A stretch of DNA of 64,000 bases from Tragulus kanchil (GCA_022376925.1 JAIOJX010000027.1:20849471-20913470); one strand, 5' to 3'; positions 1 to 11,014 are shown, counted from the stretch's first letter. Made by a program: numbers and translations. The notes: generated from the letters alone by a model not told the origin.

Positions 1-293
1 TCGTAGGGTGGGAGGAAAGGTCCAGAAGTGGCTGCTGAGAGGGGATGGTTGAGCAGTCCCCATGTTCAGCACAATTTCAATTATAGCAGATTTATCACCA
101 TCCCCACCTTCATCACGGCTACTTGTTACGGCCAAATTGTTTCTCCCTAAATTGGTATGTGGAAGCCCTAACCCCCAGGACCTCAGAATCTGTATTTGGA
201 GAGAGTCTTTAAAGAGGCATCATGTTAACATGAGGCCCTTAGTGTGAGCGCTGATCCAACAGGACTGGTGTTCTGCTAAGAAGTGGGAAACCT

Positions 294-410
294 GGGGACT
301 TCCCTGGTGGTCCAGTGGTCAAGACGTCCAAGGCAGGGGGTGCGATTCGATGTCTGGTCAGGGAACTAAGATCCCGCATGAGGCGGGGCATGGCCCCCGG
401 CAAAAGGAGT
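294..410 (+). mobile_element. CHR/Bov-tA2-type SINE
   Basis: It starts GGGGACTTCCCTGGTGG and carries the TCAGGGAACTAAGATCCC block typical of this tRNA-derived ruminant family. Confidence 0.8.
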
Positions 411-689
411 GGACATCTGGACACAGACCCACAGAGGGCAGATGCGCGAGGCCACGGAGAAGGCGGCCATCTGCACACCAGGGAGAGAGGCTTCAGACAG
501 AACCAGTCCTGGGGACACCTGGGTCTCGGACTTCCGGCCTCCTGAACCGTGAGGGGACACGCTTCTGCTGTTTAAGTCCCCCGGACTGCGGGACTTCAAG
601 GGGGCAGCCCCTGCAGCGAGTCCATTTCTACCCTTGTTTCTACCAACGCTTGCTTTGTGCTTGTCATTCCTCTCAAAAAGTTACAAATA

Positions 690-775
690 CGCTCATTTAA
701 TCCTCACATAACCCCAAGGAATAGACATCAGTATCGTTCTCACGCACACATGAGGAAGCAGAATGTATATGCTAG
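690..775 (-). mobile_element. MIR fragment
   Basis: CTCATTTAATCCTCACATAA followed by ATGAGGAAGCA is the core of an ancient MIR. It is repeated at 1,893-1,978 by duplication 1. Confidence 0.65.
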
Positions 776-1302
776 GCGGGCATAGAGTAGGGCTCCGTAA
801 ATATTTACTGGAGGAAGGATGCTCAGATGGACGGTAGGACTCGTCCAGGGAGCTGGGGAGGGACGGCGCCAGGACGTTCATTCAGGTTCTCTGAGTCCTA
901 CTTCTGCCCCTAAGCACACAGTGTGGGGTCAAGTGCAGTCCGAGGACACCCGGCCCAGCCGAAGGCTCCCTGTCGCTCATAGCTCACGGGTAAGAGGATG
1001 CTTTAGAATAGCCGCAGCTGTCCAGGGGGCCTGAGCTTGAAACAAACCTGGTTTGGTTTACGGCCCAGTCTGCTCGAGACGGCCCTGTCGCCCCGGGTCA
1101 CGGACAGGCCGGGGTCCGTACTCCTCAGGGCCTGGCTGTGGCCTTGGGGACCGCCCCCTGCCTGACCACACGTCCCCGGCGTGCCTTGAACCAACGGCTT
1201 CAGCCACAGCGCGGGCGCCCCCTCCTGCCCACCTCCTCGCTGTCTCCCCGCCGCCCCAGAGACGCTCTGGCTTCCCCTCGGGACGAGCCGGGACCGCCGT
1301 AC

Positions 1303-1409
1303 CTTGTTGCCCTGGTTGATTCCGTTGATGAACTGGGGGCTGGGGCGTTCCAGGTGAAGCGGATGGTCGTGGAGTTGGTGGCTTCGTGCGTTGCGGGGAA
1401 CGGTGGGGA
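1303..1409 (-). pseudogene. SDK2: Damaged duplicate of SDK2 exon W16
   Basis: This 107-nt stretch aligns to the 116-nt exon at 2,506-2,621 with two substitutions and nine deleted bases, including one G lost from a G run and about eight bases lost near the acceptor end. The reading frame is broken after the first deletion. Splice-site bases are still visible. The error style (mostly deletions, many in homopolymers, starting abruptly around 1,270) looks like unpolished single-read sequence rather than evolutionary decay, because the neighbouring 720 bp of the same copy are essentially perfect. Confidence 0.85.
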
Positions 1410-2505
1410 CTGGAGAGCAGAGGGCAGGGGCGTGGTGGCGGGCCCAGTCTGTCTGCCCGGCCGCTGAGCAGAGAAAGGTTTACGCCCTCGAGGGATGCAG
1501 CACAGCTTCCGCCCTCGGTCCGGGCCCAGTTGCCCGGCCCGCTGACGAGAAAGGTTTGTCCCTCGAGGGATGCAGCTTACACGCTTCCCCACCCTCTCTC
1601 CTCCCATGGAGACCCGAGAGCCTCCCTTTCCGTGGACCGCACGGGACTCAGTCGCCAAGGCGAGCCCGGCTTTTGCGGCCCGTGGACGGCAGCCCGCCGG
1701 GCTCCTCTGTCCGTGGGATTTCGGGCAAGGAACGGAGTGGGCTGCCATCCCGTGAGGGGACACGCTTCTGCTGTTTAAGTCCCCCGGACTGCGGGACTTC
1801 AAGGGGGCAGCCCCTGCAGCGAGTCCATTTCTACCCTTGTTTCTACCAACGCTTGCTTTGTGCTTGTCATTCCTCTCAAAAAGTTACAAATACGCTCATT
1901 TAATCCTCACATAACCCCAAGGAATAGACATCAGTATCGTTCTCACGCACACATGAGGAAGCAGAATGTATATGCTAGGCGGGCATAGAGTAGGGCTCCG
2001 TAAATATTTACTGGAGGAAGGATGCTCAGATGGACGGTAGGACTCGTCCAGGGAGCTGGGGAGGGACGGCGCCAGGACGTTCATTCAGGTTCTCTGAGTC
2101 CTACTTCTGCCCCTAAGCACACAGTGTGGGGTCAAGTGCAGTCCGAGGACACCCGGCCCAGCCGAAGGCTCCCTGTCGCTCATAGCTCACGGGTAAGAGG
2201 ATGCTTTAGAATAGCCGCAGCTGTCCAGGGGGCCTGAGCTTGAAACAAACCTGGTTTGGTTTACGGCCCAGTCTGCTCGAGACGGCCCTGTCGCCCCGGG
2301 TCACGGACAGGCCGGGGTCCGTACTCCTCAGGGCCTGGCTGTGGCCTTGGGGACCGCCCCCTGCCTGACCACACGTCCCCGGCGTGCCTTGAACCAACGG
2401 CTTCAGCCACAGCGCGGGCGCCCCCTCCTGCCCACCTCCTCGCTGTCTCCCCGCCGCCCCAGAGACGCTCAGGCTTCCCCTCGGGACGAGCAGGGACCGC
2501 CGTAC

Positions 2506-2621
2506 CTTGTAGCCCTGGTTGATGCCGTTGATGAACTGGGGGCTGGGGGCGTTCCAGGTGAAGCGGATGGTCGTGGAGTTGGTGGCTTCCGCGTGCACGT
2601 TGCCGGGGGGAACGGTGGGGA
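2506..2621 (-). CDS. SDK2: SDK2 exon W16, intact copy: first half of FN3 domain 3
   Basis: This 116-nt exon has acceptor CTCTCCAG and donor GTACGG. It enters with TC (Val) and exits in phase 0. It codes [17 protein letters not shown], then [18 protein letters not shown] and [22 protein letters not shown] is the FN3 B-C motif; NST is a sequon. This is the last exon in the window. The second half of FN3-3 and all later exons lie before base 1. A damaged copy is at 1,303-1,409. Confidence 0.94.
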
Positions 2622-2786
2622 CTGGAGAGCAGAGGGCAGGGGCGTGGGTGGCGGGGCCCAGTCTGTCTGCCCGGCCCCACTGAGCAGAGAAAGGTTTACG
2701 TCCCTCGAGGGGATGCAGCTTACACGCTTCCCCCACCCTCTCTCCTCCCATGGAGACCCGAGAGCCTCCCTTTCCGTGGACCGCAC

Positions 2787-2992
2787 GCGGACTCAGTCGC
2801 CAAGGCGAGCCCGGCTTTTTGCGGCCCCGTGGACGGCAGCCCGCCGGGCTCCTCTGTCCGTGGGATTTCCCGGGCAAGGAACCTGGAGTGGGCTGCCATC
2901 CCTTCTCCAGGAGGTCTCCCCCACCCAGGGACTGAACCCGCGTCTCCTGCATGGCAGGAGGATTCTTCACCGCTGAGCCACCTGGGAAGCTT
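2787..2992 (-). mobile_element. BovA/Bov-tA SINE
   Basis: It contains GGCTCCTCTGTCCGTGGGAT and CTGCCATCCCTTCTCCAGG and ends GAGCCACCTGGGAAGC. A noisy, truncated copy occupies 1,647-1,749. Confidence 0.85.
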
Positions 2993-3317
2993 CTGGAGAT
3001 GACCTTAGGTTTAATCAACCGGTCCGGCCCGTTTCACTAGGTGCCCATCAGCCAAAGTGATGGATCTGGAAATGCTCAGGGTGGCGTTTAGGCACAAGGC
3101 TAAATGTCAGCTGTTTCATGATCCAGTTAACGGGCAGCCTCGCAGACAGTCCCTGCGCCCCCAAAGGCTCTGCCTCTGTCACACCCGCCCCAGCCCTTCA
3201 CCCTCTCCTCCACCCTCCCGCCCTCAGGGAGCCGGGCAGCGCGGGCCACAGCCCGGGACTGGACAGCACAGAGACGGGGCGAGGCGCTCAGCACCGCCGC
3301 GGCTGGTGCTCCGCCGC

Positions 3318-3509
3318 CCAGTCGTGGCCAGCTCCTGGCGACCCCGTGGACTGTCGCCTGCTGGGCTCCTCTGTCCACGGGCTTCTCCAGGCAAGGACGC
3401 TGGAGTGGGTGGCCGTGCCCTCCGCCGGGGGCTCTTCCTGACCCAGGGGCTGAACCCAGACCGCCTGCACGGCAGGAGGATTCTTTACCGCCTGAGCCCC
3501 CAGGGAAGC
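3318..3509 (-). mobile_element. BovA/Bov-tA SINE
   Basis: The full antisense pattern is present, from CAGTCGTGGCCAGC through TTCTCCAGGCAAGG to the terminal CCCAGGGAAGCCC. Many A/T positions of the usual consensus are G/C here. Confidence 0.82.
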
Positions 3510-3593
3510 CCGAGTCAGGACAGGGCCGGAGCGGGAGCCCGCGGGCACGGCCCTGAGGGACGAGGAGGCCCCCGCGCCCCCGCGGCGACCCAC

Positions 3594-3775
3594 CTCCCTG
3601 CAGGGTCCACTCGGTGACTTTGCTGCTGTAGACGCCCAGCCCGGCGCTGTTGTAGGCGGCCACCTCGATCTCATAGTTGGTCCAGATGATGAGGTCCTCC
3701 AGCAGCAGGTTGTTGACGTCGGCGTCCGTGATGTTCTTGTACTGGTAGCCAACGGGCAGCCCGGCCAGGCAGTAC
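3594..3775 (-). CDS. SDK2: SDK2 exon W15: second half of FN3 domain 2
   Basis: This 182-nt exon has acceptor CTCAG and donor GTGGGT. It enters with G (Arg) and exits in phase 1 (G of Val). It codes [18 protein letters not shown], then [18 protein letters not shown] and [19 protein letters not shown] followed by [23 protein letters not shown] is the FN3 E-F-G strand motif. NIT is a sequon. I placed the donor at GTGGGT so that the next exon continues Gly-Val-Pro as in the family. The exon is single copy. Confidence 0.95.
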
Positions 3776-4985
3776 CTGAGGGCGGAGAGCCGGGATGCCA
3801 GGGACGCGCCTCAGCACACGCTGCCTGGTGTCAAGGAAGCCGTCCGTGGCGGTGGGAACGGCCCACGTCTGTGCTGCCCGCTGGGCACCCGAGAAGCGCT
3901 CAGGGCGACTGAGGAATTACACTTGTCGCTGAAGTTCTTATTCATTTGAATAGCTGCAAGTGAGCAGAGGCGACTGGACAGCACAGGTCCAGGGGACGTG
4001 TCTGGACTATCCTCTGATGGGGAGGAGGACGTCGGGGACGGCTCACAGGGACGCCGAGAGCTCCTGGAAGGCTCTCGTCGGCCTTCGCCTTGCGGCGTCA
4101 CGGATGGGAGAGCGGTCTCCATGCCGCGGGCTCAGTTTCTCTCTCTAGGAGAAGAGCTCCCTCTTTGGACAACCGTTCGCTTTGGAAGAGAGACAAAGGC
4201 CTGCGTGGACCTGCTCTCCCAAGGTGCACCTTCGGCCGGGAAAAAGAACACTGGGCAACAGAGAAACGCGATCTGGCCAGGCGTAGTTTCGGCGGCTGGC
4301 CATCTTACAGGAAGGGCACGGGGTGTGCACGCTTCCACCTCGAAAGACGAGGAACTCAAAGCCCGCACACCATCCTGATGCATCACAGACCCCCGAGGCC
4401 GTGGCTCTCAGAGCCTCCGCGTGCCTTCAAGACACCAGAAAAGCTTGTCCGGACACGGACGGCTGGGCTTACCCCAAGGTTCCCCATTCAGCAGGTCGGG
4501 GAGGGACCTGAGAACTTTCAGTCCTATCACGTTCTCAAGCTGATGCTGACGCTGATGGTCCAGGGACCGTGAGGATGGCTGCCCTCTAGGCTTCATCAAA
4601 AAGCCCACAGCACCATGCGCTGGTTCTGCAGAAGCCAAGCTAATAATAACCGACAACCGAGTATCCCAGCCAATCACCGTCTTCCAGAATTCGGGGCCTC
4701 CAGTGCTGTGAGCGTGCAGGACAGGACCATGGGAAGCCGCCGAGCACTTTGCAACGAGCCAGAGTTCAGAATACTGACGAGGGCTCTCAGTAGTTTCAAA
4801 CAACAGGCTAATTCTCTTTTCTGAGTACCAAATTGTAGTAACCACATAATAATACCCTTTGAGGTTGCCAGTAAAATACCCACAGTCAAACTGAAAAATA
4901 AAAGGCTCTATCACTGGGCTTTAATTTTCAGTAGAGACCAAAGAAAGGAATTCCCCTTTCTTTTAGCATGTCACGTAGCAAGCAA

Positions 4986-5192
4986 GCTTCTTCTCTGGTG
5001 GCTCAGCAGTAAAGGATCCGTCTCAACGCAGGAGGCCCTGGGTGCAATCCCTGGCTCGGGAAGATCCCCGGGAGAAGGAAATGGCTACCCACCCCAGTAT
5101 TCTTGCCTGGAAAACTCCACAGAGGAGCCTGGCGGGCTGCAGTCTATGGGGTCACAAAGAGTTGGCCACGACTAAGCGACTGACATGCAGCA
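4986..5192 (+). mobile_element. BovA/Bov-tA SINE
   Basis: The sense element runs from CTCTGGTGGCTCAGCAG through GGAGAAGGAAATGGC and TATTCTTGCCTGG to CACGACTAAGCGACTG. Confidence 0.88.
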
Positions 5193-5303
5193 TGTGGGAT
5201 CTTTTTTTTTTTTTTTTTAATTTTTTGGAATGTTTTATTTTACAGACATTTTATATTTATGTGTTGAATCAATTTTTCCCCCTTTATTTCTAGGAAGAAA
5301 CTG

Positions 5304-5582
5304 ACTTTTTTTTTTTTTTAATTTGGTCTCTTTTATTGGTTTTTTTATTTATCTATTTTCACCCATCATTATTCTTTGGCCTGTGTGGGCCTCCCACTGC
5401 AGTGGACTCTCTTGTTGCAGAGCACTGGCTCTGGGCGCATGCACTCCAGAGTGCTGGCTCATAATTGGACACGTGGGTCCAGCTGCTCCGCGGCACGTGG
5501 GATCTTCCCAGGCCAGGGATCGAACCGGCGCCCCTTGCACTACAAGGCAGACTCTTTGCCCACTGGACCACCAGGGAAGCCC
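5304..5582 (-). mobile_element. CHR-type SINE, long form
   Basis: The antisense copy begins with a poly-T tract and TTATTTATCTATTTTC, then GGCCTGTGTGGGCCTCCC, and ends ACCACCAGGGAAGCCCC. It belongs to the same subfamily as 19,416 and 56,804. Confidence 0.8.
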
Positions 5583-5675
5583 CATGTGGGATCTTAATTC
5601 CTAACCTGGGATCACCTGTGCCCCCTGCCGCGGAAGCACAGAGCCTTAACCACTGGGCAACCAGGGACATCCCTT
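5583..5675 (-). mobile_element. CHR-2/Bov-tA2-like SINE
   Basis: The short antisense element has CATGTGGGATCTTAATTCC and AGCCTTAACCACTGGGC. It directly abuts the longer SINE at 5,304-5,582. Confidence 0.75.
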
Positions 5676-5990
5676 AAGTTCCATTTTCTTCGACCAGTTC
5701 TTGGCCAAGTAGCTCGCCCGCTAGCCCATCCACAGAGCCTTAAGGAGACCACGCCGGTCTCCTCTGTCCCCAATCCTAGTAGTTCCCAAGGCTCTCGCTG
5801 CTGGACCCTCTTCTGGACGCCCACCCTCAAGGCCTCCGGCCGCGGTGCAGGTGTTTCTTGGCGTCTGGTCCTTGTCAGATACAGAAGGACCTGCCACGGA
5901 TCTGCTCCGTTTTCCAACCCGCTCCCGACCCTCCCATCGCTTCCCTCCGGAGGCCGGGTGGCCCCTCCCGCCCCCGGGGTGGACGCCCAC

Positions 5991-6131
5991 CTGATGACGT
6001 AGCCCTTGAGGATGCCGTTCTGGTGGCTCTCGGGAGGCGGCTGCCACTGGATCATGATGGACTGGTTGGTCCGGCCGCTGGCGATGACATTCTGCGGAGG
6101 GGCTGTGGGGGGCTCCTCAGGCAGGGAGACC
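5991..6131 (-). CDS. SDK2: SDK2 exon W14: first half of FN3 domain 2
   Basis: This 141-nt exon has acceptor CTTTCCAG and donor GTGGGC. It enters with G (Arg) and exits with AG (Arg). It codes [18 protein letters not shown], then [18 protein letters not shown] and [28 protein letters not shown] is the classic FN3 B-C region, with Trp, a proline run and a G-Y pair. NQS is a sequon. A MIR and a split BovA SINE lie in the intron upstream of it. The exon is single copy. Confidence 0.96.
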
Positions 6132-6224
6132 CTGGAAAGGAAGACACCAGGAGTAGGCAGATCTCTTCACACCTCGTCTCGACAGCAAATGCTGTACTTT
6201 GAGGACTATGAAGAGGCCCCACCC

Positions 6225-6360
6225 CAGTTCTGTCCCTGGAGATTCTGCACACTTGCTGTGTGCTTTGGGGTAAGTCACTTAACCTCTCTGAGCTTGTTTC
6301 TTTATCTGAAAAGGCAGTGTAACAGAGCTCTGTGTGCCTGCTTTATAAAACTGCTGGAAG
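6225..6360 (+). mobile_element. MIR
   Basis: TAAGTCACTTAACCTCTCTG followed by TTTCTTTATCTGAAAAGG is the MIR core. Confidence 0.8.
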
Positions 6361-6410
6361 CAGACACGATGTATATAGAAGTCTTTTAAAGACACTCCCT
6401 GTTGGCAAAC

Positions 6411-6597
6411 TGCTGTTACTCAGTCACTAAGTCAGGTCAGACTCTGTGACCCCAGGGACTACAGCCTGCCAGGCTCCACAGGCTCCCCCAGCTAAGACTA
6501 CTAGAGTGGGCTGCCATTTCTTTCCCCGGGGGATCTTCCCTTTCATCTGCACTGGCAGGTGGGTGCTTTACCACCGAGCCACCCCGGGCAGCCCCCG
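6411..6597 (-). mobile_element. BovA/Bov-tA SINE
   Basis: The antisense element has ACTCTGTGACCCCAGGG, AGTGGGCTGCCATTTC and terminal CACCGAGCCACCCCGGG. Its right end recurs at 7,631-7,697 as the start of duplication 2 copy 2. Confidence 0.85.
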
Positions 6598-8715
6598 TGA
6601 GGCACCAGATGTGTGTACTTTCTGTGCCGTTGAGGGACATGGGTCTCGGTTTCCCGTTTGTTAAGGAAGCTGCTGTCGGGGCTGACGAGGTCATGCGTGT
6701 TCACGAATGTCAGAAGCAGAAGCGTTTACAATAGTCACCTCCCCACGACCAGCTGGTGGTGAACTCGAACCAGGCCCCCTTCGCTAACCAGCCGGGCCCC
6801 GACAGGGGTGGGGCAGGCTGGGTGGAGGTGGCGTGGGGTGGGGGTGAGAGTCGGGGCCCCCGTCTGTACCCTGAGGTCCGGCCTCGGGGACACGGCGTCC
6901 CACCTCTGTGCACTCTGCGCACACCTGACACGCATCCACGAGCAACACAAGTGAATTCCTTCTGATGGACGTCTTTCCCCTTCTGTGGACGTCTTTGATT
7001 CCTGGTGGATAGCTTTTCTAAAATGTACCGTGCCATCCTGCATCTTTGTGCGGCCCGAAGCGAGGGTAATTTAAGCTCTTTCTGGGGGGACGCAGGGCCA
7101 TGAGTAAGAAGAATCGTTAGGAAGATGAATCAGTTACACAGGGAAGCCTGCAGGACTGGAGAAGCCACAGGATGGCTCCTACACGTTGAGGCATCCGGCC
7201 ACTGGGATTCGTAGCTCTGAAAGATCAGGGCTGCTTTCATTCTATTCTCGGGACCACCTCTCCTGGTCTAAACGTGGCCTGGCAGGTCGATGCTCAATCA
7301 ACAGTGAATGCGGGACCTCCCTGGTGGCCCAGTGATTACAAATCCACCTTCCAGTGCAGAGGACGCAGGTTCAATCCCTGGTTGGGGAACTAAGATCCCA
7401 TGTGCCTCGCGGCAACTAAGCCCACGCGTCACAGCTGCTGAGCCCCTGAGCTCTGGAGCCTGCGTGCGCCACCTGCAGAGAAGCCCGTGCACCGCAAGGA
7501 AACAGCGCCGTGTGGAAGGCTTCGTGAGGTCTGAGCCATGTGAGGAAATGTTGCGCGTGGAAATCCGCGCAGATCCCGGTGTCTGTGGAACTCGACGTGG
7601 ACTTAACGACGGGACTCTTGGGCGCACCCCGGGATCTTCCTTTCATCTGCACTGGCAGGTGGGTGCTTTACCACCGAGCCACCCCGGGCAGCCCCCGTGA
7701 GGCACCAGATGTGTGTACTTTCTGTGCCGTTGAGGGACATGGGTCTCGGTTTCCCGTTTGTTAAGGAAGCTGCTGTCGGGGCTGACGAGGTCATGCGTGT
7801 TCACGAATGTCAGAAGCAGAAGCGTTTACAATAGTCACCTCCCCACGACCAGCTGGTGGTGAACTCGAACCAGGCCCCCTTCGCTAACCAGCCGGGCCCC
7901 GACAGGGGTGGGGCAGGCTGGGTGGAGGTGGCGTGGGGTGGGGGTGAGAGTCGGGGCCCCCGTCTGTACCCTGAGGTCCGGCCTCGGGGACACGGCGTCC
8001 CACCTCTGTGCACTCTGCGCACACCTGACACGCATCCACGAGCAACACAAGTGAATTCCTTCTGATGGACGTCTTCCCCCTTCTGTGGACGTCTTTGATT
8101 CCTGGTGGATAGCTTTTCTAAAATGTACCGTGCCATCCTGCATCTTTGTGCGGCCCGAAGCGAGGGTAATTTAAGCTCTTTCTGGGGGGACGCAGGGCCA
8201 TGAGTAAGAAGAATCGTTAGGAAGATGAATCAGTTACACAGGGAAGCCTGCAGGACTGGAGAAGCCACAGGATGGCTCCTACACGTTGAGGCATCCGGCC
8301 ACTGGGATTCGTAGCTCTGAAAGATCAGGGCTGCTTTCATTCTATTCTCGGGACCACCTCTCCTGGTCTAAACGTGGCCTGGCAGGTCGATGCTCAATCA
8401 ACAGTGAATGCGGGACCTCCCTGGTGGCCCAGTGATTACAAATCCACCTTCCAGTGCAGAGGACGCAGGTTCAATCCCTGGTTGGGGAACTAAGATCCCA
8501 TGTGCCTCGCGGCAACTAAGCCCACGCGTCACAGCTGCTGAGCCCCTGAGCTCTGGAGCCTGCGTGCGCCACCTGCAGAGAAGCCCGTGCACCGCAAGGA
8601 AACAGCGCCGTGTGGAAGGCTTCGTGAGGTCTGAGCCATGTGAGGAAATGTTGCGCGTGGAAATCCGCGCAGATCCCGGTGTCTGTGGAACTCGACGTGG
8701 ACTTAACGACGGGGA
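6525..8715. repeat. Tandem duplication 2 (junction near 7,625)
   Basis: The offset is exactly 1,100 over most of its length (for example 6,541 to 7,641 and 7,561 to 8,661). I noticed one T/C difference near 6,976/8,076. The end of copy 1 (7,614-7,630) is garbled. The junction lies in a BovA SINE. No exon is included. Confidence 0.94.
7312..7600 (+). mobile_element. CHR/ART2A-type SINE
   Basis: The sense copy starts GGGACCTCCCTGGTGGCCC and continues through GGGGAACTAAGATCCCATG into the AAGCCCGTGCACCGCAAGG region. It is repeated at 8,412-8,700. Confidence 0.8.
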
Positions 8716-9037
8716 CTGGAGTGGAACGGGGCAAGCGTGGGAACGCGCAAGGCTCGCAGGGAAAGGCCCGGCTCAGCTGGGGGAGGGCTTCTCGCTGCCA
8801 GATGCTGCTCGCAGCCCTGCCTCTGTGCAAGTGATGTCCTTCTGCCTCACGTGAGCCAGGCGGCAGGACCGCTACCCCCATGCTACAGACGTGGAGACTG
8901 AGGCCTCGAGGGCTCTGCGAGGAACCACCAGGATCGGCCCGGCAGCCGGGCCCCACCCGCCATATTGGTTTTGGCAGCAGGTGGCCCCCCGGGCCCCTCC
9001 CTCCACGGAGTCCCCGGCACCCACGCTGGCCCCTCAC

Positions 9038-9185
9038 CTCTCCGTGTCCTTGCTGAACTGCCCCTTTCCTACGTCATTGACGGCACAGAGACGGAACTGG
9101 TAGGAGCGTGCGGGAACCAAGCCTTTGACCATCACTGAGGTAGCCTCGGGGTCCACGCTGGCCAGCAGCACCGTCCAGGGGGCAT
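9038..9185 (-). CDS. SDK2: SDK2 exon W13: second half of FN3 domain 1
   Basis: This 148-nt exon has acceptor CCCTGCAG and donor GTGAGG. It enters with AT (Asn) and exits with AG (Arg). It codes [18 protein letters not shown], then [19 protein letters not shown] and [11 protein letters not shown]. The [15 protein letters not shown] stretch is the E-F strand signature of FN3 domains, with the tyrosine and the V-N-x-x-G turn. The exon is single copy. Confidence 0.96.
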
Positions 9186-9760
9186 CTGCAGGGACAGAGG
9201 GTGGCGGCAGATGGCCATCCTGAAGGGGGCATGCTTCTCTCCCCTCCATTCCCAGCAGGGCCCAGTCTCGCTTGGCCTGGCAGGGTGGTCAGCACCTCCC
9301 CCGCTCAGTCCAGTAGAGACTGGCCATGTCATTTTTCTGGGTCCCATTGGCCCACGTGAGCCAGGGGCTGGGGGGTCCTGGGGAGGAAGTAGGGAGGGCT
9401 CTTGGGGACTGAGACGCATTTGACTCTTCTCTTCTTTTCTCCCTTCAAATCAATGAGCAAAGTGTATTTAAAACACCATTCAAAGGATGCCTACTAATTT
9501 CGGGTTCACAGCTGGGGAATGGAGGATGAAAAGAAGAAGAAAACTAGCGGCAGGGCCTTGGAGGCTTCTGGGCTGCTGGGCTCCCACGTCCGGCAAGCGC
9601 ATCATCTCGTTCACGTGCCCTGGGACTCGGGAGGCCGGCGCTGGGGCTCACGTTACAGACGGGGAAGCCGGGCCTGGCAGAGGGTGCGCTGGGGGGCACG
9701 GACCCAGGAGGCGGCGCCGCCCTGGCTGCGGGCAGGGGAGGGGCGGGCGAGGGCCCTTAC
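9186..9760 (-). other. SDK2: Intron W12-W13
   Basis: This 575-bp intron has no recognisable repeat. The segment 9,420-9,550 is A-rich with a GAAGAAGAAG-like run just before the start of duplication 3. Confidence 0.8.
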
Positions 9761-9897
9761 TGTTCTCCGACATCTCCAAGACGTAGCGGAGCAGCGGGCT
9801 GTTGCCGTCGAAGGGCTTGGCCCACGTCAGGTTGATGGCCCTTCTCTCCGCGGCACTGAGGGCCGCCACTGGGTGCTCGGGGGCGTGAGGCAGCTGC
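9761..9897 (-). CDS. SDK2: SDK2 exon W12, downstream copy
   Basis: This is an exact repeat of 10,878-11,014 with the same acceptor and donor. It leads directly to W13 in the correct phase (A plus AT giving Asn). It is the copy adjacent to the following single-copy exon. Confidence 0.85.
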
Positions 9898-10223
9898 CTG
9901 GAGGAGAGGAACGGGTGGGGTCCCCCGTGAGGTCGGGAACCCGGTGGCCCCCGGGACTCCGTCTGAGCTCCCATGACACCTGGAGTTCGGCCCCCAACCT
10001 GACGCTTGGGAGATTCAGCTCACTGGCTTGGGAGCCCACCCGGGGAAAGCCGTAACCCAGGCTCCCCGCCCTTGGCGGGGGGTCACCCTGAGCTGGGGAG
10101 GGCCTGGAGGATGCTGGGGTGCAGTGGGCTGGCTCAGGTCACCCCTGACCCGGCGGCCTGCCGGACGGAGCCTTCCCGCCGCTGCCTGGACCCCTGTCCC
10201 CGCGCGCGGGCAGGCAGCCTCAC

Positions 10224-10400
10224 CTCACGCGCAGGTGGGCGCTGCGGGAGTCGTTGCCCCCGGCCGAGAGCACGCGGCAGGTGTAGGTGCCGATGTCCCC
10301 AGACCAGGTCTGCGAGATGTGCAGGGAGCCGTTTCGGTCTAGGCGGACGCGGGGGCTGCCCTCCGTGCTGAGCGGGGCGCCGTCCTTCTCCCAGATGTGC
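10224..10400 (-). CDS. SDK2: SDK2 exon W11, downstream copy (probable false duplicate)
   Basis: This is an exact repeat of 11,341-11,517 with intact splice sites. In transcription order it follows a W12 copy that ends in phase 1, but it needs a phase-2 partner, so the duplicated arrangement cannot yield a continuous reading frame unless one exon pair is skipped. This supports an assembly origin. Confidence 0.78.
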
Positions 10401-10877
10401 CTGAGAGCGAGAGCCACTCAGGAAAGAGGCGCGGGGGCGGCGGGGGCGCTGCCGGGGTGGGCTCTGCCCGGGGGGCACGGGGAGCAAGCCCCGGGTCTCC
10501 GCCGGTCCCCAGCGGCCCGTCACACTGCGGCGGTGGCGGGGGCCCTCAGCCCGGGGTGCAAACACAGCCAGCCACCAGCCACCGTCTGCAGCCTCCGCTC
10601 AGGACCAGGTCGCAGCCTGGGCACGTCTGACCTGAAGCCCTCACCAGCTGAATGAGAAAAAAAACGGGCAGGGCCTTGGAGGCTTCTGGGCTGCTGGGCT
10701 CCACGTCCGGCAAGCGCATCATCTCGTTCACGTGCCCTGGGACTCGGGAGGCCGGCGCTGGGGCTCACGTTACAGACGGGGAAGCCGGGCCTGGCAGAGG
10801 GTGCGCTGGGGGGCACGGACCCAGGAGGCGGCGCCGCCCTGGCTGCGGGCAGGGGAGGGGCGGGCGAGGGCCCTTAC

Positions 10878-11014
10878 TGTTCTCCGACATCTCCAAGACG
10901 TAGCGGAGCAGCGGGCTGTTGCCGTCGAAGGGCTTGGCCCACGTCAGGTTGATGGCCCTTCTCTCCGCGGCACTGAGGGCCGCCACTGGGTGCTCGGGGG
11001 CGTGAGGCAGCTGC
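10878..11014 (-). CDS. SDK2: SDK2 exon W12, upstream copy: first half of FN3 domain 1
   Basis: This 137-nt exon has acceptor CTCCTCCAG and donor GTAAGG. It enters with G (Arg) and exits in phase 1 (A of Asn). It codes [18 protein letters not shown], then [18 protein letters not shown] and [23 protein letters not shown] is the B-C strand tryptophan motif of an FN3 fold; NLT is also a sequon. It is identical to 9,761-9,897. Joining this copy to the W11 copy that follows it would break the frame (phase 1 into phase 2). Confidence 0.82.

Larger units (their letters stand above)
1..2505 (-). other. SDK2: Intron downstream of W16, partial
   Basis: No intact exon is seen. It holds a CHR-type SINE (294-410), a MIR (about 690-775) and the first unit of a tandem duplication (547-1,749) that includes the damaged W16 copy and ends inside a BovA SINE. 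The next SDK2 exon must lie before base 1. Confidence 0.8.
547..2901. repeat. Tandem duplication 1 (junction 1,749/1,750)
   Basis: Copy 1 is 547-1,749 and copy 2 is 1,750-2,901, offset 1,203 in the matching left part. Bases 547 to about 1,270 are identical to copy 2. From about 1,270 to 1,749 copy 1 is full of small deletions and has a roughly 60-75-bp internal stutter around 1,440-1,570. It includes exon W16. Confidence 0.95.
2622..3593 (-). other. SDK2: Intron W15-W16
   Basis: This 972-bp intron contains the tail of duplication 1 and two antisense BovA SINEs (2,787-2,992 and 3,318-3,509). No other coding potential is recognised. Confidence 0.85.
3776..5990 (-). other. SDK2: Intron W14-W15
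   Basis: This 2.2-kb intron has one sense BovA SINE, poly-T tracts and two antisense CHR-type SINEs between 4,986 and 5,675. I see nothing recognisable at 3,800-4,980 beyond unique GC-rich intron. Confidence 0.85.
6132..9037 (-). other. SDK2: Intron W13-W14
   Basis: This intron is 2.9 kb as assembled and about 1.8 kb if duplication 2 (6,525-8,715) is collapsed. It contains a MIR, an antisense BovA SINE at the duplication edge and a sense CHR-type SINE present in both copies. No exon is seen. Confidence 0.85.
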
